A stretch of 64,000 nucleotides of DNA from Prorocentrum cordatum (lineage: Eukaryota; Sar; Dinophyceae; Prorocentrales; Prorocentraceae). The notes under the pieces were generated by a model that was not told the DNA's origin, did not search any database, and saw only the letters and a list, made by a program, of their open reading frames with translations. Shown here one piece after another: positions 47,787 through 57,749 of the stretch (the stretch's first letter is position 1; every line of letters starts with the position of its first letter). The stretch is from assembly GCA_963575745.1 (NCBI GenBank), contig CAUYUJ010019359.1:1-64000 (forward strand), read 5' to 3'. The position numbers were made by a program, and so were the translations under genes.

Positions 47787-48149
47787 TGGATCTCATCCGA
47801 AGTGCCGACCGCGACGAGCCGCGGAGTCCAACGCCGATCTCCGAAGCAAGGCCTGTCCGCAATTGTTTTTCTGAGCTCAGGCGCGGCGCGCCCCGTCCAC
47901 TGCCGTCGAGCTCCCTCGCGCGCGCGCGGCCTAAAGAGTTCAAGCTGTGCCGGGCCCCCCCCCGCTCGGATGCGACCCTCGAGAGCACCCTGGGCCCGAG
48001 CTGGGATGGGGGGGCCGAGCGCGAGCGAAGGCGGGGGAGGGGCGCCAGGCAAAACTTCGGCCTTGCCGTCGCTCTCCTCCTCCTCCTCCTCCTCGCCCTC
48101 CTCCTCGCCCTCCTTCTCCCGCTCCGCGACGGCCCCTGCGGGCCCATAC

Positions 48150-48229
48150 CTAGGCCTCGGCCATCTGGGCCTGCGCCTTGGCCCAGGTCTCCATCGCGGG
48201 CTTGAGGACGTTGCACAGGCGATCCGCCT
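48150..48229 (-). CDS. Candidate terminal exon
   Basis: CCAG acceptor, then EADRLCNVLKPAMETWAKAQ AQMAEA and TAG at 48150-48152. Confidence 0.45.
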
Positions 48230-50116
48230 CTGGCGCGGGAAGCGCCAGGGGCGCGCCAGAGCTCAATCGGGCAAACCGCCTCCCCCCCCTCCTCCTCCTC
48301 CTCCTCCTCCTCCTCCTCCTCCTCCTCCTCCTCCTCCTCCTCCTACCCTTCCTCCTCTCTCCCCCCTGCCTTCAACACTTCCCCCTCCTCACTCATCCAT
48401 CCCTCTTCGGCCCTCCTAGGGGGTAAATTGTGTTTCGTTGATTTCTGGCCCTTGGGGGGCCTGGGGGGTGGCCTCAGGGAGCTCCCGAGCATCCCCCTAG
48501 AAGCCCCTAGGGGGCCCTAAGATCGAGGGGGCATCGACGTTCCCGCGGGACCCCCTCCCGACGTCAATGCGTGGCGCGCCCCCCCATGGAGGCGAGGCCT
48601 CGCTGATGCTCTTCTTGGGGCCAGCAATCTCGGAAGGTTCGGACCTCAGATCGACGGGCGCCCGCGTGGCCAAGCGGGTAAAACGATGCGATCGGTCGGC
48701 CCACACCACGTCCCCGAACCAGATGTATATATGTATATGTATATGTATACACATATATATGTGTATGTGTATATATATATATATATATTACTGCGCGTGC
48801 GCGTAGTGGCCCCCGTCCCGGAGAGCTGGGTTGCCGACTTGCCCTGAATGATCTTCGTCAGGTCATCTTTTGCAGCCGAGAGCTTCTTGTTCGCCTCTTT
48901 GATCTGGCCCATGAACGCAGCGAGGCAGGGGTTGCCAGCGCCCTGGCCACTCCCCCCATCTCAGCACCTTGGACTTGTGAGTTATTCGACTTGTGCGTTC
49001 GTGATTTTTTGTACATGCACATACGCACCTCCAACCGCGCACACACATATACATACATATATATATATATATAAGTATGTATTCCTCCTCCTCCTCACCT
49101 CCTCGTTCGCCCTCTTCTCCCAAAGTGGGGCGAGACCCAACAGCGGGAACCATTGAAAATGTTTGGGTCACTGAGGCGAGCCAAACCAGTGATGCATACA
49201 TGTGTAATACATATATTATGTGTGTCATACATTATACATGCATACAACGACACGCGCGCATACCAACCCGCCCCGCCACCGCCCCTCCTCGAGGCCAACG
49301 AGGATCGCGTACAAGTTAGACGCCGCCCCCAAGAGCTGGCCAACTTCCCCTGTCAGCTCAGGCTTCACCGAGGTCGAAGAAGCAGCAGCGGGATCCTCAG
49401 GTTCGGGAGGGGTTCGGGGGCACGAGAATGCGTTGGGAACGGTCATTCGGGATACTCTCGACCGCCCATTCCCAGATGGATCGCAGAGGTTTCGAAAGCA
49501 TGGCCGTCCTGTTCACTCTCGGATTCTGAGTAGGAGTACTCGCTGCTCGAACTCCCACTCTGCGGCTCCTCCTTACAGCGGGAGTTGTTTGCCCGATGCA
49601 ACCAGACAGTCGTACATGCATTCATGCAATCATACATGCAATCATGCATGCAATCGTCGCCAGCGCTTGGAGTCAAAACTGTGTACAGCTCTCGTCGCGT
49701 TGCGGAGAAAAACTATACATGCAATCATGCAATCAGCACGGCTGCATGCATACAATCATACATTAATACACACATGCATGTACGTATACGCATACGCGCG
49801 CACATGTTCATATTTCTAGATACTGTCATGCGGCTGGTCCAGTCCGCGCCAGCTCTGCCCTGGCTGCCCCGAAGCTTGGAACCCAGAGGAGCGCGCGAAA
49901 CCTTCATGCGGCCCCTCTTGCTGGATGCCGTGGCCTGCTCGATCGATTCCTTGCCCGTATACATGTCAGTGCCGCACGACTTGATGTGGCCCTCGCGGGA
50001 GGGTGACCCGGGGAGCGGAGGTCTCGATGCTGCCCCCAACCAGCGACGAGGGGAAAGGAGATGCATCGAGGGATGGGGCAGAGAGCGATTGAGAATAATA
50101 GGGGGAAGAGAGGGAG

Positions 50117-50169
<53 letters not shown>

Positions 50170-50534
50170 AGAGATATATCTTTGACCCTGCGAGCTTTGA
50201 CCTATTCTAAAATATGTTGGGATCGGTCCGCGACAGAGAGATAGAGAGGAGAGAGAGATATAAACATATGTATATGTATACGTACACCTATGTGCATATG
50301 CATGCGCATGTGCATTATGTATGCTTACAGTGTACGTGCGCACATGGATTATGCAGGAGTAATTATGTATGTGTATATGCATACGCAATTGTAAACTGGG
50401 AGCGCAGAGTGCAGGAAAACAATCCCGAGCCCGAGGGCGGGGATGGATGGGGCCTCGGAGTGCAACTCAGAGTCCTCGATGTACTTGTACTCGATGTCGC
50501 AGTGCTGGCTGTTGGTCTGCGCTCCCCGATTTTC

Positions 50535-50575
<41 letters not shown>

Positions 50576-52027
50576 GCTCGCACTCTCTCTCTCTCTCGAG
50601 CCCCCACTTCGCATTCCTCCTCGTCCGAGGCCGTCGGAAACACTGCCCGACTAGTGTCGAACTCCATCCCGATCCCCTTCCCACCCTGATGTATTTTTCG
50701 GGCAGAGCTTGCAGAACCTGATGACGTTCTCCGCCCGCATCTTTGCCCTGGACAGCGGGGCGCGCGATGCTGGTATATGCGGTCAGGAAGGGCGGATAGG
50801 GGCAACCACGGAAGCGTTACCAGCGCCGCAATGAATACAAATCACACGGTCAGGATAATCGACGATACTATGTAGGTACGTGTTTGCATGTATGTGTGTA
50901 TGCACGCATGCACGCACGTCACGTATGTATGTGTGTATATATATATACACACGCATGTATGTGTACACATGTATGTATGGGTGCGTGTATGTATGCATGA
51001 ACGCGTGCATTCCTGTATGCATGTGTGCATGTTCACGTGGGCCCTGCATCCCCTTCAAAGGGGTCACGCCTCTGTCCGCGTGGCGCGCCGTCTTTCTCGG
51101 CCGTCCACCCGAGCAGATCCAGCAACCCGTCGTGCGTATACCTGGAGCGCCGTCGGTCGCTGCGAGATCTCCCGCTCCGACGCCGACCCCCACCCCCACA
51201 AGACCAAAACGGACCCGTACAGGGGGGCGCGTCGGGGTGGGGGGGGGTTGGCCCGCAGGGAGTGCCACTTCCCAACTCCCATGCGCTCGTCACGGATCTC
51301 CTTCATCTCGCGCTTGAAGGATTCAATCAGCTTGTAGCTACCTTGAGGCCGACAACGCCCTCTCTCTGTCTCTCTTTCTCTTTCTCTGCACGGGGGATCG
51401 AGGACGGACACAAAAACGGGGGAGTTTACTTGATCAGGGGAGGCGCTCCAAAGTTTGGTCAGGGGAGGCGCCCCAAGGGGATTTTACTTGATCAGAGGAA
51501 GCGCCCGAGGCGCCCCAAGCTTGGGGCGCCTACTCCCCTAGGGGGCGCCTACTCCCCTAGGGGAGTAGGCGCCCCAAGGGGAGTTCACTTGATCAGAGGA
51601 AGCGCCCCAAGGGGAGTTTACTTGAGCAGGGCGTGTCTTCACACTGTGGATTCCCCGCACCACCTGTTTGCTCCCAATCTTTGAGAGCTGCTCTTTTTTT
51701 CTCGTGGCTGAGGCGCCGAAAATCTCTTTTGAGGTCCTTCCTGTCGCGGTTCAGAGCGCACCTCCCCGCCAGAGGTCCGCCCGACGTCGGAAAAGAAGGG
51801 GGAGGGGGGGACGGAGTGGATGGCCGGGCCGGAGGTGGAGGAGCGAGGGGGAAGGCGAGGGAGGGAAGCAGGGTCGAGGAGGGAGTGGCCAGGCCGAGGG
51901 GCCCCGCCCCGCCCCAGCGCACTGCAGGCGCTGCAAAGCATTTTCGTGCTCCTTGTTCTCGGGCTTGCGAGGCGCACGCTTGTCCGCCGCGTTTTTTTTT
52001 TGCCTTCGGGGACGCCTTCGGTGCCAT
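48150..52027 (-). CDS. Multi-exon host-type gene of unknown function (span)
   Basis: Protein-like segments with sensible splice context follow each other along the minus strand from an ATG at 52025-52027 (MAPKASPKAKK) to a TAG at 48150-48152 (ending WAKAQAQMAEA). The best-supported junction joins 51664-51745 to 51253-51341: CAG|GTGGTG donor, AAG|GT acceptor, and codon phase preserved. Other donors are GC or GT, as known for dinoflagellates. Intervening sequence is almost entirely microsatellite (GA, CT, TATG, CTC) and palindromes. The product would be charged and Ser/Glu-rich with a short coiled-coil-like segment; no known domain is seen. The span could hold more than one gene. The coding signal is strong in segments and the assembly into one gene is an inference. 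Confidence 0.5.
48281..48345. repeat. (CTC)n microsatellite
   Basis: Near-perfect CTC run lying in the last intron of the split gene. Confidence 0.95.
48721..48790. repeat. TATG/TA microsatellite
   Basis: Alternating TATATG units ending in a TA run. A similar run is at 49040-49075. Confidence 0.95.
48810..48942 (-). CDS. Candidate exon, coiled-coil-like
   Basis: CAG acceptor at 48943-48945, then GAGNPCLAAFMGQIKEANKK and LSAAKDDLTKIIQGKSATQL. It ends near a TA microsatellite. Confidence 0.5.
49099..49170 (-). CDS. Candidate exon with a paralogue at 60332-60397
   Basis: Bounded by CAG and a GAG|GTGAGG donor, 72 nt, reading DPNIFNGSRCWVSPHFGRRG. The paralogous segment at 60332-60397 is 66 nt; the 6-nt length difference keeps the frame. 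Confidence 0.5.
49275..49435 (-). CDS. Candidate exon
   Basis: Reads PEDPAAASSTSVKPELTGEV then GQLLGAASNLYAILVGLEEG. Boundaries are approximate. Confidence 0.4.
49460..49590 (-). CDS. Candidate exon, Ser/Glu-rich
   Basis: Reads KEEPQSGSSSSEYSYSESES EQDGHAFETS. A CAG acceptor lies just upstream. Confidence 0.4.
49835..50005 (-). CDS. Candidate exon
   Basis: Reads GHIKSCGTDMYTGKESIEQA then TASSKRGRMKVSRAPLGSK, a natural basic and polar composition. Boundaries are approximate. Confidence 0.4.
50107..50173. repeat. (GA)n microsatellite
   Basis: GA run of about 65 bp with a few A insertions. Confidence 0.95.
50425..50516 (-). CDS. Candidate exon
   Basis: GCAG|ACC acceptor at 50516/50517, then TNSQHCDIEYKYIEDSELHS EAPS. 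A CT/GA microsatellite (50540-50600) forms the upstream intron. Confidence 0.45.
50590..50765 (-). CDS. Possible exon or exons
   Basis: KMRAENVIRFCKLCPKN (about 50680-50745) and, in another frame, MEFDTSRAVFPTASDEEECE (about 50600-50665) both read naturally, suggesting two exons or a frameshift. Confidence 0.35.
50880..51030. repeat. TG/TATG microsatellite
   Basis: Imperfect GTATGTGTGTATGCA-type alternation within an intron of the split gene. Confidence 0.85.
51080..51180 (-). CDS. Possible exon
   Basis: Two frames look plausible (RPTALQVYARRVAGSARVDG or RYTHDGLLDLLGWTAEKDGA), so boundaries and frame are undecided. Confidence 0.25.
51253..51341 (-). CDS. Candidate exon 3
   Basis: Reads SYKLIESFKREMKEIRDERM then GVGKWHSLR. 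AAG|GT acceptor at 51341/51342, GC donor after CGG at 51253; 89 nt, completing the split codon of exon 2. Confidence 0.55.
51414..51625. repeat. Palindrome-rich intronic block
   Basis: A 24-bp perfect palindrome at 51508-51531 (centre CCAAGCTTGG) and a 34-bp perfect palindrome at 51542-51575 (centre CCCCTAGGGG), set among four copies of GGGGAGTTTACTTGATCAG-type units. Confidence 0.9.
51664..51745 (-). CDS. Candidate exon 2
   Basis: Reads DRKDLKRDFRRLSHEKKRAA then LKDWEQT: 27 codons plus one base. It ends in a CAG|GTGG donor and is in phase with the next exon. Confidence 0.5.
51935..52027 (-). CDS. Candidate first exon, with poly-A frameshift
   Basis: ATG at 52025-52027 gives MAPKASPKAK. A run of ten A residues (T on plus, 51992-52001) follows. 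In the present frame the sequence becomes KKRGGQACAS; one A fewer would give NAADKRAPRKPENKEHENAL, which looks far more like a dinoflagellate N-terminus. Confidence 0.4.
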
Positions 52028-52030
52028 CGC

Positions 52031-52370
52031 CTCCCCTCGCCCACCCGACCTGGCCAGCGGCGAGGGCGCGCGCCGACGCGCGCCATGAGAAACACGCGCG
52101 GGGGGCCAAGGCACGTGGGCATGCGACGTATGCGTCCATGCTGCACCCTCCTTCCGTCTCCTCCATCACCCGCCCCTCCCCCGTCCCCGACCATCCCCCG
52201 TCCCCGACCGTCTCCCCTCGCCCACCCTGGCCAGCGGTGGCGAGGGTGCCGACACGCGCCATGCAGACACGTGCACGGGGGGCCAGTGCACGTGGGCACG
52301 CGACGTATGCGTCAATGTACCCTCCTTCCGTCTCCTCCATCCCCCGCCCCTCCCCCGCCCCCGACCAACG
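52031..52370. repeat. Two ~170-bp direct repeats upstream of the split gene
   Basis: 52031-52209 and 52211-52370 share CTCCCCTCGCCCACC, GCGACGTATGCGTC and CCCTCCTTCCGTCTCCTCCA in the same order. They lie just upstream of the start at 52027 (minus strand), where a promoter would be expected. Confidence 0.7.
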
Positions 52371-52666
52371 GGCATTTTTTTTTCTTGGCGACGTATGCGT
52401 CAATGCCGCTGCGCGTTCGCCTGCTGCCTGGGGCGCATGCGCGAACGCCCCCTCGCGGGGGCGTCGGATCTGCGCGGGATATAGGCCGCGGGGGGGGGTG
52501 GGGGGCCCAAGGCAGGGGCGGGGGACTGGCCTAGGCGGGGAAGGGGGGGGGGGGGCGCGCGCGTCGGGCGGGCGCGAAGGGCCCAAAGGGGGCTCCGAGC
52601 GCACCCGAAGATGCGGGGGGGCGCAATGGCCCCCGACCTTAAGGCGCCTGGAGCGCATGGAAAACA

Positions 52667-53188
52667 CATGAAAAAACACATGAAACCATGAAAAACACAT
52701 GAAACACATGAAAAACACATGAAACACATGAAAAGCATATGAAACACATGAGAAACACATGAAAAACACATGGAAAACACATGACACACATGAAAACAAT
52801 GAAAACCATGAAAAACACATGAAAAACACATGAAACACATAACAAACACATGACAAACACATGACAAACACATGACAAACACATGAAAACCGTGAAAACC
52901 ATGAAAACAATGAAAAACCATGAACACCATGAAAACCACATGGAAACACATGAAAAACACATGAAAAACACATGAAAAACACATGAAAACCATGACACAC
53001 ATGAGAAACACATGAAAACACGTGAAACACATGAAAACCATGAAAAACACATGAAAAACACATGCAACACATGGACAACACATAAAAACACATGAAAAAC
53101 ACATGAAAACCGTGAAAACCGTGAAACACATGACAAACACATGAAACACATGAGAAACACATGAAAAACATATGAAAAAACACAAATG

Positions 53189-53256
<68 letters not shown>

Positions 53257-53825
53257 ATGGAAACCATGAAAACCATGAAAACCATAAACACATGAAAACC
53301 ATGAAAAACACATGAAACACATGAAAAACACATGAAAAACACATGGCACACACATGAAAACCATGAAAACCATGAAAAACACATGAAAAACACATGAAAC
53401 ACATGAAAACCATGAAAAACATATGAAAAACACATGAAACACACGAAAAAACACATGACAAACACATGAAAAACACATGAAAACAATGAAAACCATGAAA
53501 CACACATGAAACACACATGACAAACACATGAAAAACACATGAAAAACAAATGAAAAACACATCAAAACCATGAAAACCATGAAAACCATGAAAAACACAT
53601 GAAACACATGAAAAACACATGAAACACATGAAAAACACATGAAAAAACACATGAAAAACACATGAAACACATGAAAACCATGAAAACCATGAAAACCATG
53701 AAAAAACACATAAAAAACACATGAAAAACACATGAAAAACACATGAAAACACATGAAAAAACACATGAAACACATGAAACACACATGAAAAACACATGAA
53801 AAATACATGAAACACATATGGCACA
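52667..53825 (-). repeat. Satellite C: ACACATGAAAA-type repeat with central poly-A
   Basis: About 1.15 kb of short units such as AAAACACATG and AAAACCATG, interrupted at about 53188-53255 by a poly-A run of roughly 67 nt. The huge minus-strand frames here (FMCFSCVFHVF-like) are reading artefacts. Confidence 0.95.
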
Positions 53826-54300
53826 ACGCCACGATCGCCTGCGAGCGCGCAAGAGCTCGCAGGCGCGCCAATGGTACCCTTTGAAAGGTGCGAGGCGGGG
53901 CCCTGCGGCGTCGGCATGGGCTCCGAGGGGGCGTAGACGGCCTGGCGGGGGTTGCGAATAGGCAGGTCGAGCCCAGCCAAGCGCCCTGTGTTGCACCAGA
54001 GCAACACAAGGCGTTGGGCTGGAGTCGACCTGGGGTGCTTCGCCCCCTTCGCACTCCCCGCCAACGGACCAGCGCCCCTTCGGGGCCCTTCCCGACGACG
54101 CTGGGCACCACCTCGCCGCTTTCTAAGCGTGTAAGTGGCGCTTCTGTGCTTGCTGTCTGCTGTCCGCTGGTGGTGTGCTAGTCCGCTAGAGTCAGCTGTC
54201 GGCAATCCGCCGCGCGCGCGGGGCGCCTCGTACCCCATGGCGGGCATGCGCGCCTGCGGCGCCGCACTCTCTCCCCCTCCCCACGCCCGACCAAGGGGGT
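53826..54300 (-). other. Possible minus-strand exon and a hairpin
   Basis: The minus strand near 53830-54000 reads PIRNPRQAVYAPSEPMPTPQ and GPASHLSKGTIGAPASSC, which may be coding. A 13-bp stem with one mismatch and the loop ACCAGA lies at 53982-54013. Confidence 0.3.
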
Positions 54301-54428
54301 AGTCTTTAATTTTCCCTTGGGCGGGGTCCGTTAAGACGTCGGGGGGCGGGCGGGCGGGGCGGGTCTAGCCCCGAGGCACCCTTGCGACCCCCCCCCCCCC
54401 CCGCACACACGCACCGCGCGCGGTGCAG

Positions 54429-54451
54429 CACGCACACGCACACGCACACAC

Positions 54452-54541
<90 letters not shown>

Positions 54542-54560
54542 ACACACAAACACACATGCC
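54429..54560. repeat. (CA)n microsatellite
   Basis: Long CA run with a few CG interruptions at both ends. Confidence 0.95.
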
Positions 54561-54744
54561 CATTGGTCGGGTGCGCCTTCCCTCCCGTTCCTTCCTCCCC
54601 TCGTCCGCCTCCGTCACCTTCTCGAGGGTCCTCGCCCTCGCTTTCGCACGTGATCGTCACCATCATCACCAGAATCACCATCACAACCACCACCATCAGC
54701 ATCGCCATCAATACCATCATCACCGTCATCACCACCACCGAGGC

Positions 54745-55062
54745 CCCCGAGAGGCCCCCAAGAAGCCCTTAAGGAGGCCCCAAGAGGGGACCCCCAAGAG
54801 GCCCCCAAGACGGCCCCAAGAGCCCCCCAATAGGCCCAAATGGGGCCCCACTCCTCTTGGGGCTTTCTTGGGGCCCTCTTGGGGCGCCCTCTGGGGGCCC
54901 TCCGGGGGGAGCTCTTAGGGCCCTCTTGGGGGCATCGTGGGGCCCAAGATGGCCCCAAGATGGCCCCAAGATGCCACCCAAGCGGCCCAAATGAGGCCCC
55001 AAGAGGCCCCAAACGAGACCTCAAGAGGCTTCAAAACTGCATCCCAGAGGCCCCCTCCCCCA
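54745..55062. repeat. Minisatellite family B, array 3
   Basis: CCCCAAGAGGCCCCCAAGA-type units, with CTTGGGGCC units in the opposite orientation between 54855 and 54945, related to the arrays at 12.8-15.3 kb. Confidence 0.75.
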
Positions 55063-55068
55063 AATAAG

Positions 55069-55080
55069 CATGACCACCAC

Positions 55081-55124
<44 letters not shown>

Positions 55125-55194
55125 ACATCATCAGCATCATCATCATCATCATCCTCGTCGTCGTCGTCATCATCATCATCAACATCGTCATCAG

Positions 55195-55227
<33 letters not shown>

Positions 55228-55290
55228 CATCCTCATCCTCATCCTCATCACCATCATCAACCATCATCATCCCCATCACCACCACTATCT
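55069..55290. repeat. (CAT)n microsatellite
   Basis: Nearly perfect CAT run with a few CGT triplets. The reverse strand gives poly-Asp or poly-Met frames. Confidence 0.95.
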
Positions 55291-55714
55291 CTTCGCATCC
55301 CCTCCTCGTCCCTCCTCGCCTTCCGCCCCCTTCCCACCGACCTCCCCTCGCACCGTCCGCTGACCCCGCTACCGAACAATGCTGGCCTTCCCTGCGCCCC
55401 CGTTCGCCTGCTGCCGAAGTCCGACAATCTTCCGCGGATCTACCCCCTTGATCGCTTAATAGCGCCAGGGAGCGCAAGGTCGCCGATGGCCTGGGCACTG
55501 CGGGTCGCCTGAGCGCTACAACGGAGGATGGCCAAAGGCGCCGTCCGACGAAGGCAACCCTCACCACTCCTCACTCCCTCATCACTCCCCATCCCCCGTC
55601 CTTCCCTCCGCCACGATGCTGGAAGACAGGGGGGGGGGGGGGGGGGGGTGCGAGGCACGAAGGGGCAGAGGGGTTCAGCCCCCATGGATGAGGGGAGCAC
55701 TGCGGCCTCGAGGA

Positions 55715-55873
55715 CTAGACGTCTGACTGCGGACGGGCCGCCCGTCGCCGCGCTCGGGCCCTTCTCCAACGGCCGCTGGCCGTCGGAAGAGAGCACCTTG
55801 CTCGACCGCTGACGGTCTTCCGACGTACACGTGATGGCTGATCTTCGAGGACGCCCCGCCAATCTCGAGCAAA

Positions 55874-55909
<36 letters not shown>

Positions 55910-56170
55910 GTCATCAGCATCAGCATCAGCATCAGCATCACCATCATCATCATCATCATCATCATCATCTTGAGCTATTTCGCAAGTTTCGGCCTCCAGG
56001 GGCCCTCGACAGGCCCCTGGATGATTCACTGGATCCAGGGGAACATAGCAGATGGTTGGTATTGCTGATCTTTCGCGGGAGCTACTTCTTGCAATTGCTT
56101 TGCTGATCTTGCTCGGGAATGACGTGTTGCCCCCTTCCTCCTCCCCATCCTCTGGCGTGCCGCAACGCAT
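55715..56170 (-). CDS. Possible acidic protein or exon with poly-Asp
   Basis: From the ATG at 56168-56170 the frame reads MRCGTPEDGEEEGGNTSFPS, KISKAIARSSSRERSAIPTI and GPLEAETCEIAQ, then enters the (CAT)n at 55876-55970 as poly-Asp with Asp-Ala, and continues FARDWRGVLEDQPS. The N-terminal half looks coding. The repeat may be translated or may be intronic. Confidence 0.35.
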
Positions 56171-56234
56171 TTTCAATGCTCATCTGCCTGCCGCGTCGTC
56201 CCACTGCGAAGGCCGTGCAAGGAACACGAATTAC

Positions 56235-56615
56235 TCAATCGATGACGATCACCCCGTCCTCCTCGCGTTTCTGGTATGTGGTACGCAGAATCGGGAGCCA
56301 CGACTTTATTGGGCACGTCCTCCATTTCTGGCGCGGCCTGCGGATCACTTCGCACTTGAAATTCGGGTCGAAAACATCACCGCCTGGAGGTCCCTGGAAC
56401 AGATCGGGCTTGACGGGATCTTTGATCGGCGACTCAACCTCAGAGTGGGTCGGCGTCTGAACCTCGGAGTGGGCCTTCGGCGTCTGAACCTCGGAGTGGG
56501 TCCCTTTGGTCGGAGTCCATGACCCGCGGTGTTTATAGAAAATAGCCATCTGGGACACCCTGAACCAAGTGGCTACGCACAGCCAAAGTAGGGATCCCCC
56601 TCTCTTTCCTGACAT
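56235..56615 (-). CDS. Small protein or 3' exon with HSEVQTP repeats
   Basis: Starts at a true ATG (56613-56615) and ends in TGA; 126 residues. It contains a threefold HSEVQTP-like repeat (HSEVQTPKA, HSEVQTPT, HSEVESPIK) and a natural C-terminal part (PDLFQGPPGGDVFDPNFKCE ... KREEDGVIVID). Internal Met at MAIFYKHRGSW is an alternative start. No domain is recognised. It may be the last exon of a longer gene. The plus-strand frame opposite it is a shadow. Confidence 0.5.
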   Translation of the reverse strand: MSGKRGGSLLWLCVATWFRVSQMAIFYKHRGSWTPTKGTHSEVQTPKAHSEVQTPTHSEVESPIKDPVKPDLFQGPPGGDVFDPNFKCEVIRRPRQKWRTCPIKSWLPILRTTYQKREEDGVIVID

Positions 56616-56814
56616 GCCCTTCCCCCGTGGCTTCGAGTGCTACGTGCCAGAGCGAGGCTGCCGTGCTAGCAGGGGGTGTCCTCCTCCTCCTCCTCCTCCT
56701 CATCTTTCTGCGGCCCCCCCCCACGTTTTTTTTCTGGCGGGTTCCACCTTGGCGCCCAAGTGGGCTCGAATGGCAAAAAAGAACTGCACTGGGCAGCGAG
56801 CGGGGATCGAGACC

Positions 56815-56816
<2 letters not shown>

Positions 56817-56905
<89 letters not shown>
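56817..56905. repeat. Poly-T tract, about 89 nt
   Basis: Uninterrupted T run between two minus-strand genes. On the minus strand it is a poly-A lying downstream of the 56992-57609 stop codon. Confidence 0.95.
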
Positions 56906-56991
56906 CTGATTACCTAGCCAACTGTCCCCTCCCTCCCCCTAGCTCGTTTCTATCGCACGGGCGCCGCGGGCCGCCTATCATGTCCTACTCT

Positions 56992-57609
56992 CTATCGGCG
57001 GGCCTTCTGGATCTTCTCGTGCAGCCTCTCTCTTAGCCTCCTCTTGGCATCCTCCTTCGCCTCCTCCTCCTCCTTCGCCTGCGCCTCCCTCTGCCTCCTC
57101 ACCTCCTTTGCCAGAGTCTCCTTGATCGTCGCCCTCCTCTCCACGTCGTCCGCCTGCCTCCTGAGGACCTCCAGCGCACGCCTCATCCTGGTCACCTCGT
57201 CGCCCTCCTGCTGCGCCAGCGCCGCCTCCATGAGCTCATCTCTGCCCCTCAGGGCCCTCGCCTCCTCCTCCTCCTTCTTTCTCCTGGCGCCTTCCTTCTC
57301 CCCCCCCCTCCTTCTCCTCCACTCTTCCGCGCGCTTGAGGCGCCTCCTCGCCGTCTCCTCAGCATCCTGGGCCCCGCTCGCCGCATCCTCACTCACCATC
57401 GCCTGGCGCCCCGCCGCGCCCTTCCTCTGTTTGGCCTGCGCCTCCTCCGCCTCCTCCTCCCCCTCCTCCTCGCCGCCTCCTCCTCCATCCTGCTCCTCGG
57501 CCTCTTCGCGCACCTCGGACGTGATGCCTTCTGATGAATCCATCTCATCGAGGATGAAGCGGATCCGCAGGTACCATGGCTCCAACAATGGCTCCATCAT
57601 TGGCCCCAC
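56992..57609 (-). CDS. Charged coiled-coil protein
   Basis: An open frame of 205 codons; the first codon is GTG, and the ATG pair three to four codons in is a better start (MMEPLLEPWYLRIRFILDEM). It begins DSSEGITSEVREEAEE, passes through Gly/Glu-rich sequence and ends in long Arg/Glu/Lys heptad-like sequence (EVTRMRRALEVLRRQADDVE, ... RLHEKIQKARR). Such composition fits a cytoskeletal or nuclear coiled coil, but no family is identifiable. The frame upstream (57612-57740) also looks coding. An 89-nt A tract lies about 90 nt after the stop on the coding strand. Confidence 0.55.
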   Translation of the reverse strand: MGPMMEPLLEPWYLRIRFILDEMDSSEGITSEVREEAEEQDGGGGGEEEGEEEAEEAQAKQRKGAAGRQAMVSEDAASGAQDAEETARRRLKRAEEWRRRRGGEKEGARRKKEEEEARALRGRDELMEAALAQQEGDEVTRMRRALEVLRRQADDVERRATIKETLAKEVRRQREAQAKEEEEAKEDAKRRLRERLHEKIQKARR

Positions 57610-57619
57610 GCGCCCTGGG

Positions 57620-57745
57620 CTCGATCCGCTCGGGAGGGAGAGGACCGTTTCTCACGGGAGGGTTGGTCAAAGCGGGACCGTTTTTCTCATTGAGCGTCTT
57701 GGAACCATATGTTGTCTTGCGCCATTCGCGACCGATCCCAGAGCG
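57620..57745 (-). CDS. Possible upstream exon
   Basis: Reads REWRKTTYGSKTLNEKNGPA then LTNPPVRNGPLPPERIEPRA just upstream of the coiled-coil frame, in a different frame. Confidence 0.3.
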
Positions 57746-57749
57746 AGTG

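Noticed and set aside
48660-48730. tRNA-like sequence with a perfect A box (TGGCCAAGCGGG)
   Set aside because: No B box, no T arm and no acceptor-stem pairing follow at tRNA spacing.
52400-54247. 615- and 636-codon minus-strand frames rich in Phe, Cys, His and Met
   Set aside because: They are translations of satellite C and its poly-A; the unit lacks stops in that orientation by composition.
54382-54918. His/Thr-repeat ORF over the CA run
   Set aside because: Microsatellite translation only.
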